Origin: Pseudocoprococcus catus
Lineage (GTDB): Bacteria > Bacillota > Clostridia > Lachnospirales > Lachnospiraceae
Assembly (NCBI RefSeq): GCF_019734885.1
Contig: NZ_JAAXCM010000047.1
Location: forward strand, 1 to 64,000
DNA length: 64,000 nt
Reading direction: 5' to 3'
Shown here: one piece after another, positions 1 through 7,535 of the stretch
Layout of the letters: every line of letters starts with the position of its first letter
Position numbering within the stretch: the stretch's first letter is position 1
The notes under the pieces: model-generated
Seen by the model: only the letters and a program-made list of their open reading frames with translations
Database searches by the model: none
What the model was told of the DNA's origin: nothing
Position numbers and translations under genes: made by a program

Positions 1-14
1 TAAGCATATCAAAA

Positions 15-60
15 AAAGCAGAAGATATCTAATCCTTTTAGAATAAATATCTTCTGCTTT
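15..60. terminator. Hairpin with perfect 14-bp stem (bidirectional or minus-strand terminator)
   Basis: Positions 15-28 and 47-60 are perfect inverted repeats with an 18-base loop. Read on the minus strand the stem is followed directly by a run of T, so it is a better terminator for leftward transcription. On the plus strand it may end the upstream cargo gene of the transposon. Confidence 0.6.
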
Positions 61-181
61 AAGTTAATGACATTGTGCTTTAAGGGGGCTTGCGTTATGG
101 AAAGCTTTAAGTACAATTATTTGCAATCAAATCCCACCTAATAGCACACTATTAAAAATTGAATATGTTTTAGCTTTAAAG

Positions 182-217
182 GCTCGTACAGACTATATGT
201 TTTGTGCGGGCTTTTTT
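182..217 (+). terminator. Hairpin plus T6, terminator or attenuator ahead of the orf7-like gene
   Basis: The arms gctcgtac and gtgcgggc pair over 8 bp with G-T wobbles and are followed by six T. It lies about 125 bases before the orf7-like start codon. Tn916 regulates readthrough from its cargo region into orf7/orf8/xis/int by attenuation, so this may be part of the same control. That role is inference. Confidence 0.5.
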
Positions 218-340
218 CATACCCGAAAAAATTTAAAAAATTTTTCAAAAGAGGTCATTAAATCACACCTAGCTGTCCTTATATGGTGCGGAAAGAGGGA
301 TAAACACTTTTCAAATCATAAAGGAAAGGAGGTGAGATTG

Positions 341-760
341 ATGAAACCGTCTGACTTCCAGAAAACAGTTCAATGTCGTTTTGAAAGTTGTTTAAAGAAA
401 GTTGTCCGTAGTGTCGTGAAAGATTATTACAAGGAATTAAACCGTCGTAAGAATAAAGAAATATCTTTCAGCGAATTGCCAGATGTCCTTGTTGATAAAA
501 TGGCTGTTTGGGACGACTACGAAACAGATTATACAATCTTTTCAGTATGTGGCATTGATATTCGTGTCCTTGATGATGAATTGGCAGAAGCCTTGAAGAA
601 ACTTCCAGAAAGAAAACGCAATACTCTGTTGATGTATTACTTCTTGGAAATGACAGAAAGTGAAATTGCCAACTTGCAGAAAATCACGCAAAGCGGTGTA
701 TTTAGAAACCGACATCACGCTTTGGAAACTATGAAAAAAATACTCAAGGAGGAACATTAG
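341..760 (+). CDS. Tn916 Orf7-like sigma-70 family regulator
   Basis: The 139-residue protein starts at an ATG preceded by a strong aaaggaggtga site at 325-335. A longer frame open from 197 has no such site. The C-terminal half has a sigma region 4-like helix-turn-helix (residues ~75-135, with LPERKRNTLLMYYF followed by TESEIA), and overall it resembles Orf7 of Tn916, which drives transcription of the excision/transfer genes. It sits 3 bases upstream of the orf8-like gene and is probably cotranscribed with it. It is likely the positive regulator that couples cargo induction to excision, as in Tn916. Base composition is lower in GC than the housekeeping genes to the right, as expected for an acquired element. 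Confidence 0.85.
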   Translation: MKPSDFQKTVQCRFESCLKKVVRSVVKDYYKELNRRKNKEISFSELPDVLVDKMAVWDDYETDYTIFSVCGIDIRVLDDELAEALKKLPERKRNTLLMYYFLEMTESEIANLQKITQSGVFRNRHHALETMKKILKEEH

Positions 761-763
761 AAA

Positions 764-1018
764 ATGAAACAGTTATTTAAGAAACCGTCTTATTACTTGA
801 TTTCATCAGCTATGGACGGAAACGAAAAAGCGATTGAAAAATTACTGGCATTTTATGACCCTTACATATCAAAGTGCTGTTTGCGTTCACTTTATGATGA
901 ATACGGCAATGTTTATATCGTTGTAGATATGGAATTAAAAGGACGTATCAGAGAAGCACTTATCAAAATGATTTTAGGTTTTGATATTGAAGATATGGAC
1001 TTAGAACCAGAAGAATAA
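764..1018 (+). CDS. Tn916 Orf8-like small regulatory protein
   Basis: An 84-residue protein that begins 3 bases after the orf7-like stop, with an aaggagga site at 748-755. The core (FYDPYISKCCLRSLYDEYGNVY) resembles the helix-turn-helix-type Orf8 family that always follows orf7 in Tn916-like elements. It ends in an acidic tail. Function is by homology and position only: it acts together with Orf7 in regulating transfer and excision. Confidence 0.8.
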   Translation: MKQLFKKPSYYLISSAMDGNEKAIEKLLAFYDPYISKCCLRSLYDEYGNVYIVVDMELKGRIREALIKMILGFDIEDMDLEPEE

Positions 1019-1390
1019 GCAGTTTTTAGCGGAGCATGATTTAATATCCCCCTCTTTCCTGCTCTGCCACCTGCTTTTATATGAAAGCAACACGCTTTCG
1101 CCACAGCTCTTTGACAACTGAATAAAGCAGACAGATACGTTTGTGAGATGGCGAGCCACGGGGACTGTACGCCACGACCTTTTCAAAAGAAAGCGAGCGA
1201 CCCACGCAGTGATCCGAGAGCGACTGTTGGAAAAGTTGTTTTGCCACGACCTATCCTCACAGAATAATGATACGTCCGCATGGTGCGGTTCTGCCCACAA
1301 GAATGGGAATAGTTGAGATACTAATGGAGCTTTCCAAAGCCGTCTGCCTGCTTGTAAAAAACGACACACAGTAAAGGGGGTGCATAGATT
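1019..1390. other. Non-coding spacer between orf8-like gene and xis
   Basis: These 372 bases hold no convincing gene. The motif gccacgacct occurs twice (around 1171 and 1242), and a TTGACA box at 1111-1116 could be the -35 of an xis/int promoter, but no good -10 box follows at 17 bases. The open frames here are antisense and lack ribosome binding sites. Confidence 0.5.
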
Positions 1391-1594
1391 ATGAACAATA
1401 CTGATGTGCCTATTTGGGAAAAATATACGCTGACGGTTGAAGAAGCGTCCAAATACTTCCGCATTGGCGAAAAGAAATTGCGTAAATTAGCCGAAGAAAA
1501 TCTTGACGCTGGCTGGGTTATCGTGAACGGCAACCGTATTCAGATTAAGCGAAAACAATTTGAAAAAATCATAGATACATTGGACGAAATCTAA
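1391..1594 (+). CDS. xis: Tn916-type excisionase
   Basis: The 67-residue protein matches the length and, nearly residue for residue, the sequence of Tn916 Xis: an N-terminal part with IPWE-like [10 protein letters not shown], then [15 protein letters not shown] (winged-helix/MerR-like DNA binding) and the conserved tail [18 protein letters not shown]. Xis is the directionality factor that helps Int excise the element. A gggggtg ribosome binding site lies at 1376-1382. The gene ends 77 bases before int, so the two are coexpressed. Confidence 0.95.
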   Translation: MNNTDVPIWEKYTLTVEEASKYFRIGEKKLRKLAEENLDAGWVIVNGNRIQIKRKQFEKIIDTLDEI

Positions 1595-1671
1595 TGTCAT
1601 TGAGCCGTAGATATGGTATAATAAATATAGCGTATCACGGCTCGTTCCATGACGGAAAGGAGCTTTACACT

Positions 1672-2862
1672 ATGTCTAATGTAAAACGAAAAGACAGTAA
1701 AAATCGCAATTTGCGTAATGGAGAGAGCCAGCGAAAAGACGGAAGATACGTTTATAAATATACCGATATATACGGAAAGCCACAATTTATCTATTCTTGG
1801 AAACTTGTACCGACAGACAAGACACCTGCTGGAAAGCGTGATGATATATCGTTGAGGGAAAAAGAAGCACAGATTAAAAAAGACCTTAACGACGGTATCG
1901 ATACAGCAGGCGGTAAAATGACAGTCTGCCAGCTCTACGACAAGAAGAACAGCCAAAGAAAGAACATCAAGAGGGCTACTGAAAAAGGACGACAGTATCT
2001 TATGAACGCTCTGAAAAATGACCCATTGGGTATGAGGGCGATTGATACTGTTAAGCAGTCGGACGCTAAAGAATGGGCTATCAGAATGAGCGAAAAAGGA
2101 TACGCCTATAAAACGATTGATAACTACAAGCGTTCCTTGAAAGCGTCATTTTACATGGCGATACAAGACGACTGTATCAGAAAGAACCCGTTTGAATTTA
2201 AGCTAAGTGATGTTCTGGAAGATGATACGGAGCAGAAAGTTATCCTTACACCAGAGCAGGAAGAACGCCTGCTTGCCTTTATGGAAAAGGATAAGATTTA
2301 CAGCAAGTATTATGATGAGGTTGTGCTTCTGCTGGAAACGGGACTTCGTATTTCTGAATTTTGCGGACTAACGACGCATATTGATATGCAGAACAGAATA
2401 CTCAATATAGACCACCAGTTATTGAAAGACAGCGAAATCGGCTACTATATTGAAACGCCAAAGACCAAAAACGGAAAACGAGAACTTCCATTGACAGAAC
2501 GGGCTTATCAAGCAATCCAAAGAATACTAAAGAACAGAGGAAAGGCACAACCGTTGATTGTAGGTGGTTATAGCAATTTCCTATTCTTGAACCGTGAGGG
2601 CTTACCTAAAGTTGCAGGAAACTATGAGGGCATGGTGCGAGGACTAATTAAGAAGTATAACAAGTATCACACGGACAAGTTACCGAACATCACACCACAT
2701 TCATTCCGACATACTTATTGTACGAATATGGCAAACAGAGGAATGAACCCAAATACTCTGCAATATCTCATGGGACACGCTAACATAACCATGACACTTG
2801 GCTATTACGCACACGGTACATTTCAATCTGCAAAAGCGGAGCTGGAAAGACTGGCTTGTTAA
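1672..2862 (+). CDS. int: Tn916-type tyrosine integrase
   Basis: The 396-residue integrase starts at the ATG at 1672, which follows a ggaaagga site. The frame is open from 1594, but that start would overlap xis and lacks a binding site. Domain order is the arm-binding N-terminal domain (~1-70), a core-binding SAM-like domain (~75-175) and the catalytic domain (~190-396). Visible catalytic residues are R226 (in GLRISEF), the H343-x-x-R346 box (HSFRH), the GHAN histidine and the nucleophile Y378 or Y379 (in LGYYAH). Tn916 Int is about 405 residues, so the enzyme is full length and likely active. It performs site-flexible integration and excision with Xis. Confidence 0.95.
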   Translation: MSNVKRKDSKNRNLRNGESQRKDGRYVYKYTDIYGKPQFIYSWKLVPTDKTPAGKRDDISLREKEAQIKKDLNDGIDTAGGKMTVCQLYDKKNSQRKNIKRATEKGRQYLMNALKNDPLGMRAIDTVKQSDAKEWAIRMSEKGYAYKTIDNYKRSLKASFYMAIQDDCIRKNPFEFKLSDVLEDDTEQKVILTPEQEERLLAFMEKDKIYSKYYDEVVLLLETGLRISEFCGLTTHIDMQNRILNIDHQLLKDSEIGYYIETPKTKNGKRELPLTERAYQAIQRILKNRGKAQPLIVGGYSNFLFLNREGLPKVAGNYEGMVRGLIKKYNKYHTDKLPNITPHSFRHTYCTNMANRGMNPNTLQYLMGHANITMTLGYYAHGTFQSAKAELERLAC

Positions 2863-2875
2863 TATCGGAGCGTAT

Positions 2876-2896
2876 ATTTACTACTCATTTACTACT
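2876..2896. repeat. Tandem integrase arm-type sites (DR2-like)
   Basis: The decamer atttactact occurs at 2876-2885 and again at 2887-2896, an 11-bp period, just after int. Direct repeats of this kind (agtagtaaat on the other strand) are the sites bound by the N-terminal domain of Tn916-family integrases near each end of the element. Confidence 0.7.
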
Positions 2897-2905
2897 TTTG
2901 GTTGC

Positions 2906-3010
2906 ATTTTCATGCTGGTAAATGCTAGCTTATGCAAGGTATCTTCCAAAAGGAAAATACCGATAAAGCCCTAAAATACGGGATATATCGGCATTTACCA
3001 ACTTATGAAA
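2906..3010. repeat. Nested inverted repeats at the element/chromosome junction (att region)
   Basis: The outer arms tggtaaatgc (2916-2925) and gcatttacca (2991-3000) are perfect inverted repeats, and the match extends outward to ttttcat at 2908-2914. Inside are two further dyads: gtat-c-ttcc / ggaa-a-atac at ~2939-2960, and ccgata / tatcgg at 2960-2991. Such a layout fits an integrase core site plus a terminator, or the palindromic target itself. Confidence 0.5.
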
Positions 3011-3137
3011 AGATAATCAGAAATTTAGTAAGTTTTTGATATAAAGAAAAGTTTATAATAATGGATAGAAAATAGTATCTGTTTAGTAGAATTGAAAAAC
3101 GACTATTGAACATAAACAAAAGAGAAGGTGGCAGATA

Positions 3138-4532
3138 ATGGACGCAGAGATGAGCAAAAGGGTATTGGATGAATTTTTGAAGAAGACAGAAGATGGATTC
3201 ATTGTTGTAGATAAAGAGGGGATTATCAGGGAGATTAATGAAAACTATTGTGATTTTCTGGCGCGGGGGAGGGATGAAATTATAGGACGTCCCATCAATG
3301 AGGTGATATCAACGACTTCAATGTTGGATGTTCTTAAGAAAAGATATGCCGGAGACGGCAATAATGTCTATGTGCATCCTTATAAACCGGGGGAAACAAG
3401 GGATGATGAGGAAGTTTATGCAGCAGCCAATCGGTTTTGTATTTTTGATGCTCAGGATCAGCTGCTGGGGGCAGCGGCACATATGAAATTTCGTCAGCGT
3501 GCCTTGGATACATCACAGAAGTACAGAGAGACAGAACTGAATTATTACAAACAGGAGTATCAGGATCAGATGCAGAAGGAAGGCGGTTTTGCAAATTTCA
3601 GGGGCAATGATCCGAAGATCCAGCATGTGAAAAACCTTGGCATGCGTATTGCCAAAACGGATTTCCCGGTGCTGATCACAGGAGAAACAGGTACCGGTAA
3701 GGAAGTTATCGCCAAATCCATTCATATGGAAAGCAGCCGCAGTGCAGAGCCTTTTGTGGCCATTAATTGCGGGGCTATACCGGCAGAATTGCTGGAATCG
3801 GAACTCTTTGGCTATGAGGGTGGATCATTTACCGGAGCCAAAAGACAAGGGAAAATCGGCAAATTTGAGATGGCCAATAAAGGAACCTTCTTTTTGGATG
3901 AGATTGGCGATATGCCGCTGCATATGCAGGTCAAGCTTTTGAGAGTTTTGCAGGAACATGAGATTGAACGTGTCGGCGGAAATCGGCCGATACCGATTGA
4001 TGTGAGGATCATATCAGCAACCCGTCTGAATCTGATGGAGATGGTGCAGGAAGGAACCTTCAGAGAAGATCTGTATTATCGTCTTGCGGTTGTGAATATT
4101 CAGACGGTACCCTTAAGAGCGTGCCCGCATGATATAATCCTTCATGCGACGAATTATCTTGATCAGCTGAATCAGCAGTATAAGACAGAGGTCAGTCTGA
4201 GTGATGCTGCAAAGAGGTGTCTGAAGGCACACAGCTGGCCGGGCAATGTAAGAGAGTTGCAGAATGTCATTTCCAGTGCTTATGCAACCTGTGAGAACAA
4301 TATGATCACCATGGATAACCTGCCGAAAGTTATTACAGACAACCACAAAGAAGAATGGATCATGTCAGATACTGAAGAGATGACATTGAAGGAAAAGATG
4401 AATCATTTGGAAAAAATTCTGTTGGAGGAAGCACTTCACAAAAACAAAAATATGACAGCAGCAGCGGCTGCGCTGGGAATAGAGCGCAGCCTGCTATATA
4501 AAAAATTAAAAAAACATCATATAGAATTTTAG
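3138..4532 (+). CDS. Sigma54-dependent enhancer-binding protein (PAS-AAA+-Fis HTH)
   Basis: The 464-residue activator has an N-terminal PAS domain (~10-115), a sigma54-interacting AAA+ domain (~155-385) and a C-terminal Fis-type helix-turn-helix (~430-462, ending ERSLLYKKLKKHHIEF). Walker A is GETGTGKE at 182-189, the sigma54 contact loop reads GSFTGA at 229-234 (usual form GAFTGA), and Walker B is FLDEIGDM. It hydrolyses ATP to open sigma54 promoter complexes. Its PAS domain may bind a small ligand. It is convergent with an acyl-CoA dehydrogenase whose promoter has a clear -24/-12 element, so that gene is the obvious target. A weak promoter-like TATAAT lies at 3054-3059. No partner kinase is present. 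Confidence 0.95.
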   Translation: MDAEMSKRVLDEFLKKTEDGFIVVDKEGIIREINENYCDFLARGRDEIIGRPINEVISTTSMLDVLKKRYAGDGNNVYVHPYKPGETRDDEEVYAAANRFCIFDAQDQLLGAAAHMKFRQRALDTSQKYRETELNYYKQEYQDQMQKEGGFANFRGNDPKIQHVKNLGMRIAKTDFPVLITGETGTGKEVIAKSIHMESSRSAEPFVAINCGAIPAELLESELFGYEGGSFTGAKRQGKIGKFEMANKGTFFLDEIGDMPLHMQVKLLRVLQEHEIERVGGNRPIPIDVRIISATRLNLMEMVQEGTFREDLYYRLAVVNIQTVPLRACPHDIILHATNYLDQLNQQYKTEVSLSDAAKRCLKAHSWPGNVRELQNVISSAYATCENNMITMDNLPKVITDNHKEEWIMSDTEEMTLKEKMNHLEKILLEEALHKNKNMTAAAAALGIERSLLYKKLKKHHIEF

Positions 4533-4549
4533 AAATGACCGGGCAGAAA

Positions 4550-5695
4550 CTATTTGCCGGAGATGACAGCACGGGAGATAACCATCTTCTGGACTTCAGA
4601 TGTCCCTTCATACAGCGGAATAATCCGGGCATCACGGTACATTCTTTCGATGGCATAGTCTTTCATATAGCCGTAGCCGCCATGGATTTGAAGGGCTTTA
4701 TTGGTGACATATACTGCGGCCTCGGAGGCATAATATTTGGCCATGGAGGCTTCTTTAGTGATCGGCATACCGGCATCATGAAGCCGTGCAGCATTGATTG
4801 TCAGCTGCAGGGCAGCTTCTGTGCGGGTTGCCATATCTGCCAGATACCACTGGATTCCCTGGTTGGCATTGATTGGCTTGCCAAACTGTGTACGCTCACT
4901 GGAATAAGTAACAGCAGCGTTAATAGCCCCCTGACATAAGCCGACAGCCTGGGAAGCGATACCGATACGGCCGCTGTCAAGACCAGCCATGGCAATGGAG
5001 AAGCCTTTGCCTTCCTTGCCGAGAAGCTGTGTGCGAGGTACGCAGCAGTCATTGAAAATCAATTCTGACACAGCAGCAGAGCGGATGCCCATCTTGTCTT
5101 CTGTTTTGCCTACGGAAAATCCCGGAGTATCTCTGTCAACGATAATGGCAGAAAGACCTTTTGTTTTCAGAGAAGGCTCTGTGAGTGCAATCAGAATAAC
5201 GTAATCCCCTTCATTCGGGCCCATATTGCTGATGAAGCACTTGCTGCCGTTGATGATGTAATCATTTCCCTTTGCAATGGCTTTCGTGCGGGCGGAAGCA
5301 GCATCGGAGCCGGCACCGGCCTCGGTCAGAGCGAAGGCACCGACAGCACCGGAAGCAGCTTTTGGAAGATATTTCTTTTTCTGCTCTTCAGTACCGTTTT
5401 TTAAAATGATTTCATTAGTGAGGGTATGGACGGCAATCAGTTCGGCAGTACTGGCACATACTTTGGCGATTTCCATGATCATCAGGCATTTGGCGATATT
5501 GTCCATGCCTGTTCCGCCATAGGCTTCGGGAATGTTAATGCCAAGGAAACCAACATCGGCAAGCTCCTGAATAAGAGCAGGATGAATTTCACCGGTCAGA
5601 TCCATTTCAGCTGCCAGAGGAGCCACCTTCTTTGTTGCGAAATTCTTGGCCAGGTCACGGATCATTTTTTGCTCATCAGTAAGTAATAAAGACAT
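4550..5695 (-). CDS. Acyl-CoA dehydrogenase (short/butyryl-CoA type)
   Basis: The 381-residue FAD flavoenzyme has the usual ACAD layout: helical N-terminal domain (~1-120), beta domain (~120-230, with FALTEAGAGSDA), and C-terminal helical domain with the ERTQFGKPI signature, IHGGYGYMKDY and the catalytic glutamate in PLYEGTSEVQ. Length and motifs fit butyryl- or short branched-chain acyl-CoA dehydrogenases. The start has an excellent ggagga site. Unlike most clostridial bcd genes, it has no etfB/etfA neighbours and no thiolase or crotonase, so its electron acceptor must be encoded elsewhere. Expression probably depends on sigma54 and the adjacent activator. The gene ends only 17 bases from the convergent activator gene, with no terminator between. 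Confidence 0.93.
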   Translation of the reverse strand: MSLLLTDEQKMIRDLAKNFATKKVAPLAAEMDLTGEIHPALIQELADVGFLGINIPEAYGGTGMDNIAKCLMIMEIAKVCASTAELIAVHTLTNEIILKNGTEEQKKKYLPKAASGAVGAFALTEAGAGSDAASARTKAIAKGNDYIINGSKCFISNMGPNEGDYVILIALTEPSLKTKGLSAIIVDRDTPGFSVGKTEDKMGIRSAAVSELIFNDCCVPRTQLLGKEGKGFSIAMAGLDSGRIGIASQAVGLCQGAINAAVTYSSERTQFGKPINANQGIQWYLADMATRTEAALQLTINAARLHDAGMPITKEASMAKYYASEAAVYVTNKALQIHGGYGYMKDYAIERMYRDARIIPLYEGTSEVQKMVISRAVISGK

Positions 5696-5784
5696 ACATA
5701 TTCCTCCTTCGTGTTTTGAAGTTCAGTCATGCCGTAAAGGATGACGGGATTATTGAGATATAAAGCTTGATATTAAGTAAATAA

Positions 5785-5800
5785 AGCAAATATTATGCCA
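5785..5800 (-). promoter_or_regulatory. Sigma54 (-24/-12) promoter of the acyl-CoA dehydrogenase gene
   Basis: On the minus strand the sequence is TGGCATAATATTTGCT. GG and GC are exactly 10 bases apart, and only the sixth base differs from the TGGCAC-N5-TTGCW consensus. It lies about 90 bases upstream of the start codon, and a sigma54 activator gene is immediately adjacent. Confidence 0.85.
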
Positions 5801-5840
5801 ATCTATATTTGACATTTTAAAATAATTTTTCAATAAATTG

Positions 5841-5870
5841 TTGACGAATGCGGTATAAATGTGCTATAGT
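5841..5870 (+). promoter_or_regulatory. SigA promoter of rpmG-secE-nusG
   Basis: TTGACG (5841-5846), an 18-base spacer and TATAGT (5865-5870). It is divergent from the sigma54 promoter. The transcript leader contains a small hairpin (tcctgc...gcagga near 5931-5951). Confidence 0.7.
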
Positions 5871-5989
5871 GGTAAAGCTATGTAATGGAAGAGGTCTTTT
5901 TTTTATGCCTAAAATTAAGACCAGGTAACTTATCCTGCTTTAGCGGAGCAGGAGACACACTCAGATTAAATTTAACGGAGGTGGAAGTT

Positions 5990-6139
5990 GTGCGCGTTAA
6001 GATAACATTGGCATGTACAGAATGCAAACAGCGTAATTACAACATGACAAAAGAGAAGAAGACTCATCCTGACAGAATGGAAACAAAGAAATATTGTAAA
6101 TTCTGTAAGAAACACACATTACACAAAGAAACAAAGTAA
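5990..6139 (+). CDS. rpmG: 50S ribosomal protein L33 (zinc-binding form)
   Basis: The 49-residue protein starts at a GTG codon at 5990, seven bases after a ggaggtg site. A longer frame from 5885 would give an untypical extension. The sequence [17 protein letters not shown] and the pair CTEC / CKFC form the four-cysteine zinc site of the C+ form of L33. It heads the secE-nusG cluster, as in most Firmicutes. No tRNA-Trp gene is seen between it and secE, although one is common in related genomes. Confidence 0.95.
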   Translation: MRVKITLACTECKQRNYNMTKEKKTHPDRMETKKYCKFCKKHTLHKETK

Positions 6140-6167
6140 TTTAGGATGACTGTGAGGAGTGAATAAC

Positions 6168-6374
6168 ATGGGCAATGCAACTAATGAGACAACTAAGAAG
6201 ACAAATTGGTTGGACGCCATTAAAGCTCAGTTCAAGAGAATCATCTGGCCGACAAAGGAAGAAGCTGCCAGAAGGTCCGCTGTTGTCCTTGCTGTTTCCA
6301 TACTGCTTGGAGTGGTTATTGCTGTATTAGACAGAGTTTTACTTCTGCTGACAGATGTGATCATTTCATTATAA
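6168..6374 (+). CDS. secE: Preprotein translocase subunit SecE
   Basis: A 68-residue single-span membrane protein. The cytoplasmic amphipathic segment (WLDAIKAQFKRIIWPTKEEA) is typical of SecE, and one transmembrane helix follows at ~40-62. It clamps SecY in the SecYEG channel. I chose the ATG at 6168, eight bases after gaggag. An in-frame GTG at 6159 overlaps that site. It precedes nusG by 15 bases, the near-universal arrangement. Confidence 0.95.
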   Translation: MGNATNETTKKTNWLDAIKAQFKRIIWPTKEEAARRSAVVLAVSILLGVVIAVLDRVLLLLTDVIISL

Positions 6375-6389
6375 CAGAAGGGTGAGAAT

Positions 6390-6959
6390 ATGGCAGACAG
6401 GAATGAATATTTGGAAGACCCGATGTGGTATGTAGTTCATACCTATTCCGGTTATGAGAATAAGGTTAAAACGAATATTGACAAGTCTATTCAGAATCTT
6501 CATCTGGAGGATCAGATCCTTGATGTTCAGGTGCCTGTTCAGGAAGTCATTGAGGTAAAAGACGGCAAGAAGAAAACGGTTAAGAAGAAACTCTTCCCGG
6601 GCTATGTTTTACTCCATATGATTATGAACGATGAGACATGGTATGTTATCCGCAATACCCGTGGTGTGACAGGATTTGTCGGTCCGGAATCCAAACCGGT
6701 TCCGCTGACTGAGGATGAGATGGTTGCAATGGGTATCAGCATGGACGGTGAAGAGGCTGAGAAGGATGAGCCGGATCAGATGATTCTTGTTGATGTTGAA
6801 GAAGGTGACATGGTCAATATTGTGTCTGGTGCATGGCAGGACAAAGAAGGTATTGTACAGTCTGTAAACTCAGACAGAGGAACAGTAACTGTCGGACTTG
6901 ATATGTTTGGCCGTGAAACCGCAGTCGAAATCAGTTTCTTAGATATCAGGAAAATGTAA
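6390..6959 (+). CDS. nusG: Transcription termination/antitermination factor NusG
   Basis: The 189-residue protein has the NGN domain (~10-115; MWYVVHTYSGYENKVKTN, then KKKLFPGYVLLHM) and a C-terminal KOW domain (~135-189; EEGDMVNIVSGAWQDKEG ... MFGRETAVEI). NusG binds the RNA polymerase clamp and links it to Rho or to the ribosome. The region between the two domains is slightly longer and more acidic than usual (GEEAEKDEPDQ). It is cotranscribed with rpmG and secE, and reads into the L11 leader 36 bases downstream. Confidence 0.96.
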   Translation: MADRNEYLEDPMWYVVHTYSGYENKVKTNIDKSIQNLHLEDQILDVQVPVQEVIEVKDGKKKTVKKKLFPGYVLLHMIMNDETWYVIRNTRGVTGFVGPESKPVPLTEDEMVAMGISMDGEEAEKDEPDQMILVDVEEGDMVNIVSGAWQDKEGIVQSVNSDRGTVTVGLDMFGRETAVEISFLDIRKM

Positions 6960-6994
6960 CATTTACGTACGGTTCATGACGCGGGTCATGGACA

Positions 6995-7022
6995 GTGGGA
7001 GGGAAATCCCCGACATTACCAC
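6995..7022 (+). promoter_or_regulatory. Ribosomal protein L1 binding-site mimic upstream of rplK
   Basis: The 28-base element reads gtgggaggg-aaat-ccccgac-attaccac. The outer gtgg/ccac stem, inner gagg/cc stem and the asymmetric gac-att bulge copy the L1 site of 23S rRNA (GGUGGGAGGCU ... AGCCGAC ... AUACCACC). L1 is known to repress its own L11-L1 mRNA this way. It sits 23 bases before rplK. Confidence 0.75.
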
Positions 7023-7045
7023 AATTTTCAGGAGGTGCGCTAATA

Positions 7046-7471
7046 ATGGCGAAGAAAGTAACAGGATATATTAAATTACAGATCCCTGCAGCAAAGGCTA
7101 CACCGGCTCCACCAGTAGGTCCGGCATTAGGCCAGCACGGTGTTAATATTGTACAGTTCACAAAGGAATTCAATGCTAGAACAGCTGATCAGGCTGGTAT
7201 GATCATCCCGGTTGTTATCACTGTTTATAATGATAGAAGCTTCAGCTTCATCACAAAGACTCCACCTGCAGCTATGTTATTAAAGAAAGCTTGCAAGATT
7301 GAGTCCGGTTCTGCAAACTCCAAGAAGCAGAAAGTAGCTACTATCTCCAGAGCAGAAGTTCAGAAGATCGCAGAACTGAAGATGCCTGACTTAAATGCAG
7401 CATCTATCGATGCAGCTATCAGCATGATCGCTGGTACAGCAAGAAGCATGGGTATCACAGTAGAAGACTAA
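7046..7471 (+). CDS. rplK: 50S ribosomal protein L11
   Basis: At 141 residues this is the exact family length. It starts at the ATG after caggaggtgc, so a longer open frame from 6995 is not used. The N-terminal domain ([21 protein letters not shown]) binds factors and thiopeptides. The C-terminal domain (~75-141) binds the GTPase-associated centre of 23S rRNA. It is followed after 22 bases by a second L1-site mimic and rplA. Confidence 0.97.
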   Translation: MAKKVTGYIKLQIPAAKATPAPPVGPALGQHGVNIVQFTKEFNARTADQAGMIIPVVITVYNDRSFSFITKTPPAAMLLKKACKIESGSANSKKQKVATISRAEVQKIAELKMPDLNAASIDAAISMIAGTARSMGITVED

Positions 7472-7493
7472 TACGAATACTTGTTAAATAACA

Positions 7494-7521
7494 GTGGGAG
7501 GGTCGCTCCCGATATTACCAC
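7494..7521 (+). promoter_or_regulatory. Second L1 binding-site mimic, between rplK and rplA
   Basis: A 28-base copy of the element before rplK, reading gtgggaggg-tcgct-cccgat-attaccac. The flanking bases and bulge are conserved while the loop differs and the inner stem is kept. It ends 14 bases before the rplA start and overlaps the approach to its ribosome binding site (aaggagg), so L1 binding could block rplA separately from rplK. Confidence 0.75.
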
Positions 7522-7535
7522 AAGGAGGATTTATC

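Larger units (their letters stand above)
1..3005 (+). mobile_element. Int-proximal end of a Tn916-family integrative conjugative element
   Basis: The stretch carries, in Tn916 order and orientation, an orf7-like sigma factor, an orf8-like small protein, excisionase and tyrosine integrase, followed by integrase arm-type repeats and a dyad-rich junction. Xis and Int resemble the Tn916 proteins over their full length (compared from memory). The rest of the element, including conjugation genes and any cargo such as tet(M), lies left of the window. The exact right boundary is not resolved: it falls between the arm sites ending at 2896 and the chromosomal gene at 3138, and I placed it near the outer edge of the inverted repeats. 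Orf9- and orf10-like genes are not seen. Confidence 0.85.

Noticed and set aside
1001-1369. 122-codon minus-strand frame in the orf8-xis spacer
   Set aside because: No ribosome binding site, no recognisable domain, and it overlaps the end of the orf8-like gene. Treated as chance.
4535-4939. 134-codon plus-strand frame opposite the acyl-CoA dehydrogenase gene
   Set aside because: Antisense shadow of a strongly conserved enzyme, with no binding site and no family resemblance.
6140-6167. tRNA-Trp gene between rpmG and secE, common in related genomes
   Set aside because: The gap is only 28 bases and has no cloverleaf.
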